A DNA stretch of 53,534 bases from Clostridia bacterium (lineage in GTDB: Bacteria > Bacillota > Clostridia > Oscillospirales > Acutalibacteraceae), in NCBI GenBank assembly GCA_017435665.1, contig JAFSEP010000057.1:1-53534 (forward strand), given 5' to 3'. The notes beneath the pieces are model-generated. The model was given only the letters and a program-made list of their open reading frames with translations, ran no database searches and was not told the origin of the DNA. Shown here piece after piece: positions 50,333 to 53,534 of the stretch (positions are counted from its first letter, which is position 1; every line of letters begins with the position of its first letter). The translations under genes and the position numbers were made by a program.

Positions 50333-50363
50333 CTTATCTGCTACATACTTTTAAGCAGATAAG
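50333..50363 (+). promoter_or_regulatory. Perfect 10-bp inverted repeat in the Crp/Fnr leader
   Basis: CTTATCTGCT (50333-50342) and AGCAGATAAG (50354-50363) with an 11-nt spacer, between the predicted start site (about 50323) and the ribosome binding site. Either an RNA hairpin or a downstream operator. Confidence 0.55.
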
Positions 50364-50377
50364 AGCAGGACGGTTAT

Positions 50378-51037
50378 ATGGAATTTCAAAGCTATTTCCC
50401 CATTTGGAATAAATTAAACTCTGTTCACCAAGGACATATACTCAGTTCACTGATCACCCGTACGGTAAAAAAAGGAACGGTGATACACAACGGCGGAGAT
50501 GACTGCACAGGACTTTTGCTTATAAAGTCAGGTCAGCTTCGCGCATACATACTTTCTGATGAAGGACGGGAAATCACCATTTACCGTCTGTTTGATCGGG
50601 ATATGTGTCTGTTTTCCGCATCCTGTATGATGCGCTCTATTCAGTTTGACATCACCATTGAGGCCGAAAAGGACACTGACCTTTGGATCATTCCGGTAGA
50701 GGTCTATCAGAATATTATGGCCGAGTCCGCACCCGTAGCGAACTACACAAATGAACTGATGGCCACCCGCTTTTCCGATGTGATGTGGCTTATTGAGCAA
50801 ATTATGTGGAAAAGCCTTGACAAACGCGTTGGCGCCTTCCTTTTGGAAGAATCCGCTATTGAGGACAGCGACACGCTGAAAATAACACATGAGACCATTG
50901 CGAGTCACCTTGGCTCTCACCGCGAGGTCATCACCCGAATGCTGAAATACTTTCAGAATGAAGAAATGGTTAGACTCTCCCGTGGCACGATAGAGCTTAC
51001 AAACAAAATCAAGTTAGAAGAACTAAGCGAAAAGTAA
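50378..51037 (+). CDS. Crp/Fnr-family transcription regulator
   Basis: A 219-aa regulator. Residues 1-125 are a cyclic-nucleotide-type beta barrel (GTVIHNGGDDCTGLLLIKSGQLRAYI), a long helix follows, and residues 150-215 are the winged helix (ITHETIASHLGSHREVITRMLKYF). Two Cys lie in the barrel (around DMCLFSASCMM), which could be redox- or sulfide-responsive; there is no Fnr iron-sulfur cysteine set. It is placed opposite the thioredoxin/rhodanese/CoA-disulfide-reductase operon, which has a palindrome at -41. It probably activates that operon (inference). The ATG follows CAGGACGGTTAT. Confidence 0.9.
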   Translation: MEFQSYFPIWNKLNSVHQGHILSSLITRTVKKGTVIHNGGDDCTGLLLIKSGQLRAYILSDEGREITIYRLFDRDMCLFSASCMMRSIQFDITIEAEKDTDLWIIPVEVYQNIMAESAPVANYTNELMATRFSDVMWLIEQIMWKSLDKRVGAFLLEESAIEDSDTLKITHETIASHLGSHREVITRMLKYFQNEEMVRLSRGTIELTNKIKLEELSEK

Positions 51038-51040
51038 ATG

Positions 51041-51081
51041 ATGTCCGCCGATGCAAAACGCACGGCGGACATTTGCTTTTT
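51041..51081 (+). terminator. Terminator of the Crp/Fnr gene
   Basis: A perfect 10-bp GC-rich stem ATGTCCGCCG/CGGCGGACAT (51041-51050 with 51063-51072), then TTTGCTTTTT. Shared with the convergent operon end. Confidence 0.85.
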
Positions 51082-51083
51082 AA

Positions 51084-52775
51084 TCAGTTATCCATTCCGC
51101 AGGCAGTTGCACGCTCAATCAGCGCACGGTCATTCATCACCGCATCATAAAAACGGAAGCCTCCTGCAAAGTTATATGCCGTGTAGCCGTTGCCTTCCAA
51201 AATACGGCTTGCGATGTAACTTCGCAGACCGCTTTGGCAGATCACGTATACAGGCTTGTCTTTTTCTGCCTCATCAAGCCGTTCTCTCAGCTCGTCAACG
51301 GGGATGTTCTTGAATCCCTCAATGTGACCTTGACTATACTCACCAACAGTTCTTGTATCAAGCAGAGTTACACTTCCGTCACGGGGCAGTTTGTCTGCAT
51401 CCTCAAGATGCCATTGCTTGAGCACGCCCTTTGCAATGTTATCAATCATAAATCCTGCCATATTCACGGGATCCTTGGCTGAGGAATAAGGCGGCGCATA
51501 CGCAAGGTCAAGATCCTTCAGGTCGGTTGCCTTCAACCCTGCACGAATGGCAGTAGCAAGCACGTCAATACGCTTGTCCACGCCATCGTATCCGACGATC
51601 TGTGCGCCAAGCAAACGGTAGGTGCCTTTTTCAAAAATAACCTTCACGGTCATCACCTTACCGCCGGGATAGTAACCTGCATGACTCATGGGCGAAAGGA
51701 TAACCGTATCCGCATTAAGTCCCGCCGTTTTTGCGGTTCGCTCATTGATGCCGGTGAGGGCCGCCGTCATATCAAAAACCTTGATAACCGAGCTGCCCTG
51801 AGAGCCTTTATATCGGCTGTCAAGACCGCAGATATTATCTGCGATAATGCGACCCTGTTTATTGGCAGGGCCTGCAAGGGAGATCAGTGCATCATCGCCC
51901 GTAACGAAGTTTTTCACCTGCACTGCATCGCCTGCGGCGTAAATATCGGGAACTGAGGTCTCCATACGGTCGTTGACGACAATCGCACCCTTGATGCCGA
52001 GTTCAAGGCCTGCTTCCTTAGCAAGAGCCGTATCGGGCGTTACACCGATGGCGAGCACTACCATATCAGCGTGAAGAGGCACATCATCCTTCAGCAGCAC
52101 CTTAACGCCTCCGTCTTTTTCCTCAAAGCCTTCCACTGCTCGACCTAAAACAAGCTTTACGCCGTGCTTTCTCATCTCATTATGGATGAAAGCTGCCATA
52201 TCCGAGTCAAAGGGACTCATCAGTTGCTTCGCGTATTCAACGACAGTAACATCCATTCCCAACTCACGCAGGTTTTCCGCAAGCTCAAGACCGATAAATC
52301 CGCCACCTGCCAGTACCGCTGATTTGGGATGATTTTCATTTACATAATTCTTGATCCGAAGCGTATCCTCCACGGTGCGAAGCGTAAATACCTTATCAAG
52401 CTCTGCACCGAAAAAACGGGGTTGTGTCGGCTTTGCACCGGGAGAAAGAATGAGCTTATCATAGCTTTCTTCAAATTCTTCACCCGTTTTCAAATTCTTA
52501 ACCGATACCGTCTTTTTTTCGGGATGAATTTCCGTAACCTCGTGATGGACCCTCATATCCACACGAAAGCGAGAGTAAAAGCTTTCGGGAGACTGAAGTG
52601 TCAGTTCCTCAGCATCGGTGATCACATCCCCTATATAGTACGGCAGTCCGCAGTTGGCGTAGGAAATATATCCCGAGCGCTCAAACACTACGATCTGTGC
52701 CTTTTCATCAAGCCTTCGGATACGTGCGGCGGCAGTTGCTCCGCCTGCCACGCCGCCTACAATAACAACCTTCAT
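51084..52775 (-). CDS. CoA-disulfide-reductase-type flavoenzyme fused to rhodanese
   Basis: A 563-aa flavoprotein. FAD-binding GGVAGGATAAARIR opens the chain. The single redox-active cysteine is C42 in ANCGLPYYIG, as in CoA-disulfide and NADH-dependent persulfide reductases. NAD(P)H-binding is at GGGFIGLELAENL (about 157-169). The dimer domain ends about residue 445. A rhodanese domain with C513 in VICQSGLRS completes it. It likely reduces CoA-disulfide, CoA-persulfide or polysulfide, with the rhodanese domain handling sulfane sulfur. Last gene of the operon, 2 bp after the free rhodanese. Confidence 0.93.
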   Translation of the reverse strand: MKVVIVGGVAGGATAAARIRRLDEKAQIVVFERSGYISYANCGLPYYIGDVITDAEELTLQSPESFYSRFRVDMRVHHEVTEIHPEKKTVSVKNLKTGEEFEESYDKLILSPGAKPTQPRFFGAELDKVFTLRTVEDTLRIKNYVNENHPKSAVLAGGGFIGLELAENLRELGMDVTVVEYAKQLMSPFDSDMAAFIHNEMRKHGVKLVLGRAVEGFEEKDGGVKVLLKDDVPLHADMVVLAIGVTPDTALAKEAGLELGIKGAIVVNDRMETSVPDIYAAGDAVQVKNFVTGDDALISLAGPANKQGRIIADNICGLDSRYKGSQGSSVIKVFDMTAALTGINERTAKTAGLNADTVILSPMSHAGYYPGGKVMTVKVIFEKGTYRLLGAQIVGYDGVDKRIDVLATAIRAGLKATDLKDLDLAYAPPYSSAKDPVNMAGFMIDNIAKGVLKQWHLEDADKLPRDGSVTLLDTRTVGEYSQGHIEGFKNIPVDELRERLDEAEKDKPVYVICQSGLRSYIASRILEGNGYTAYNFAGGFRFYDAVMNDRALIERATACGMDN

Positions 52776-52777
52776 AA

Positions 52778-53098
52778 TTACCGTTCCACCTTTCCGTGAT
52801 AAGAAGATATACCGCCTATGTTATTGACCTTGGTATATCCCATCTGTCCGAGTGCCGCCACAGCCTGACGGCTTCTGGCACCGGAATAGCAATAAACAAA
52901 CAACTCTGTATCTTTATTTTCCACGACAGTCCTTACTTTGTCAAGAGTTTGCAGAGGAACATTCTTGCTTCCCGGGATATGCCCTTCGCTGTATTCCTGT
53001 GGGGTCCGCACATCAAGCAACACAGCCCCGGCAGTGTTTTTATAATCATTTACACCCTGATTTACATCGGGTTGTCTGAAAAAATCAAAGAATCCCAT
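52778..53098 (-). CDS. Single-domain rhodanese
   Basis: A 106-aa sulfurtransferase domain protein. The conserved DVRTPQEYSEGHIPGSKNVPL is followed by the active loop FVYCYSGARSRQA, whose Cys carries the persulfide. It moves sulfane sulfur between donors and thiol acceptors. The start ATG at 53098 follows AAGGAGATGGAAAA. It is the middle gene, 12 bp after thioredoxin and 2 bp before the flavoenzyme, so the three are surely one operon. Confidence 0.95.
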   Translation of the reverse strand: MGFFDFFRQPDVNQGVNDYKNTAGAVLLDVRTPQEYSEGHIPGSKNVPLQTLDKVRTVVENKDTELFVYCYSGARSRQAVAALGQMGYTKVNNIGGISSYHGKVER

Positions 53099-53110
53099 TT
53101 TTCCATCTCC

Positions 53111-53416
53111 TTACAGCATAGCGAGAATTTCATCCTTCGGTTTTGCTCCCATTGCCTGATTTACGATTTTGCCGTTTTCAATTACCACCAGCGTCGGAAT
53201 ACTCATAATGCCGAACTGGCTTGCCAGCTCCGCTTCTTTATCTACGTTGACCTTTCCGACCTTGATATCGGGGCGCTCATCGGCAATTTCCTCAACAATC
53301 GGTACTACCATTCGGCAGGGACCGCACCAAGGAGCCCAAAAGTCCAGAAGGACTTTCTTTTCGGAAATTAATACTTCACTTTGAAAATTGTTTTTATTGA
53401 TGTTGATAGCAGACAT
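53111..53416 (-). CDS. trxA: Thioredoxin
   Basis: A 101-aa thiol-disulfide carrier with the complete motif WAPWCGPC (C31, C34) and the cis-proline region MSIPTLVV. A cytoplasmic reductant for disulfides and persulfides. Longer frames reach 53488, but AAAAGGAGGACGTGAAT places the start at 53416 (MSAININKNN). First gene of the operon with the rhodanese and the flavoenzyme. It is likely a pathway-specific thioredoxin and not the housekeeping copy, judging by this context. Confidence 0.95.
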   Translation of the reverse strand: MSAININKNNFQSEVLISEKKVLLDFWAPWCGPCRMVVPIVEEIADERPDIKVGKVNVDKEAELASQFGIMSIPTLVVIENGKIVNQAMGAKPKDEILAML

Positions 53417-53447
53417 ATTCACGTCCTCCTTTTTTCTTTGTGGCCTC

Positions 53448-53453
53448 ATTATA
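53448..53453 (-). promoter_or_regulatory. -10 element of the thioredoxin-rhodanese operon
   Basis: Minus strand TATAAT (53453-53448) preceded by TGTGA. There is no -35 hexamer at the right distance (GAACGG region), as expected of an activator-dependent promoter. Confidence 0.7.
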
Positions 53454-53474
53454 TCACAGCTTTCGGCACCGTTC

Positions 53475-53489
53475 TGTGATGACATCACA
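53475..53489. promoter_or_regulatory. Crp/Fnr-type palindrome at -41
   Basis: TGTGATGACATCACA is a perfect palindrome (TGTGATG, one base, CATCACA). Its centre, 53482, is 41 bp upstream of the predicted start (53441), the class II activation position for Crp/Fnr proteins. Confidence 0.65.
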
Positions 53490-53534
53490 TTTCTTATTAT
53501 TATAGAAAATGTTTAATAAGATCGAGCACGTGAT

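Noticed and set aside
52329-52799. 156-aa plus-strand ORF.
   Set aside because: Antisense to the CoA-disulfide-reductase-like gene, which has intact FAD, NAD and Cys motifs.

Overview
The window is a stretch of chromosome from a low-GC, spore-forming, anaerobic Firmicute. The best guess is a gut-type Clostridia member close to Oscillospirales/Ruminococcaceae. The support is a complete uninterrupted sigK, a spoVAC-spoVAD-spoVAE germination operon, a SpoIIQ-like M23 peptidase, pyruvate formate-lyase with its activase, strong AGGAGG-type ribosome binding sites, and polysaccharide enzymes (GH2, GH127) next to sugar transporters. I see no prophage, insertion sequence, CRISPR array or rRNA. The taxonomic placement is inference; the genes are read directly.

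Layout. 1-3.8 kb is accessory: a cut-off XRE regulator, an XRE/zinc-ribbon regulator, a DUF5131 plus pyrophosphatase-like pair, a small TPR membrane protein, tRNA-Leu(UAA), and two elaborate nested-palindrome intergenic elements. 3.8-15.9 kb holds a large lipoprotein, an APC amino-acid permease, lexA with a palindrome over its own -35 box, a candidate small RNA, the M23 peptidase, a heterodimeric ABC exporter, mgtE with a long unassigned 5' leader, and a TSUP permease. 15.9-23.1 kb holds a GH2 beta-galactosidase, a 52-aa membrane protein between two copies of a degenerate repeat, a TPP-riboswitch-controlled pyrimidine/thiamine-precursor uptake operon (thiamine-binding protein, ThiX, ThiY, ThiZ), and a 27-aa peptide gene with its own promoter.

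23.1-33.2 kb is cell envelope and sporulation: SPFH/NfeD pair; PBP1A-ruvX-DUF421 operon; sigK; a sigma/anti-sigma pair; and spoVAC-spoVAD-(62-aa ORF)-spoVAE. 33.3-36.5 kb is pflB-pflA behind a ZTP (pfl-motif) riboswitch whose 3' end forms one arm of a terminator. 36.6-50 kb is metabolic: an AMP-forming acid-CoA ligase, DUF1015, a GPH symporter, an AI-2E-family permease, a Gfo/Idh/MocA dehydrogenase, an XRE/TPR regulator, and an MFS-GH127-GNAT cluster. 50.3-53.5 kb is a sulfur/thiol redox module: a Crp/Fnr regulator plus an oppositely oriented thioredoxin - rhodanese - CoA-disulfide-reductase/rhodanese fusion operon. A perfect 15-bp palindrome sits at -41 of that operon, the position for class II activation.

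The most unusual material is not in genes. Three intergenic elements (2349-2565, 3462-3669, 50037-50180) share one architecture: a short word repeated between hairpins, then the reverse complement of the word repeated between further hairpins, with a T-tailed hairpin at the right end. Their word sequences differ completely, so they look like one structural class and not copies of one sequence. Other leads are the CU-rich candidate sRNA beside lexA, the mgtE leader, the 62-aa protein inside the spoVA operon, and the 27-aa peptide.
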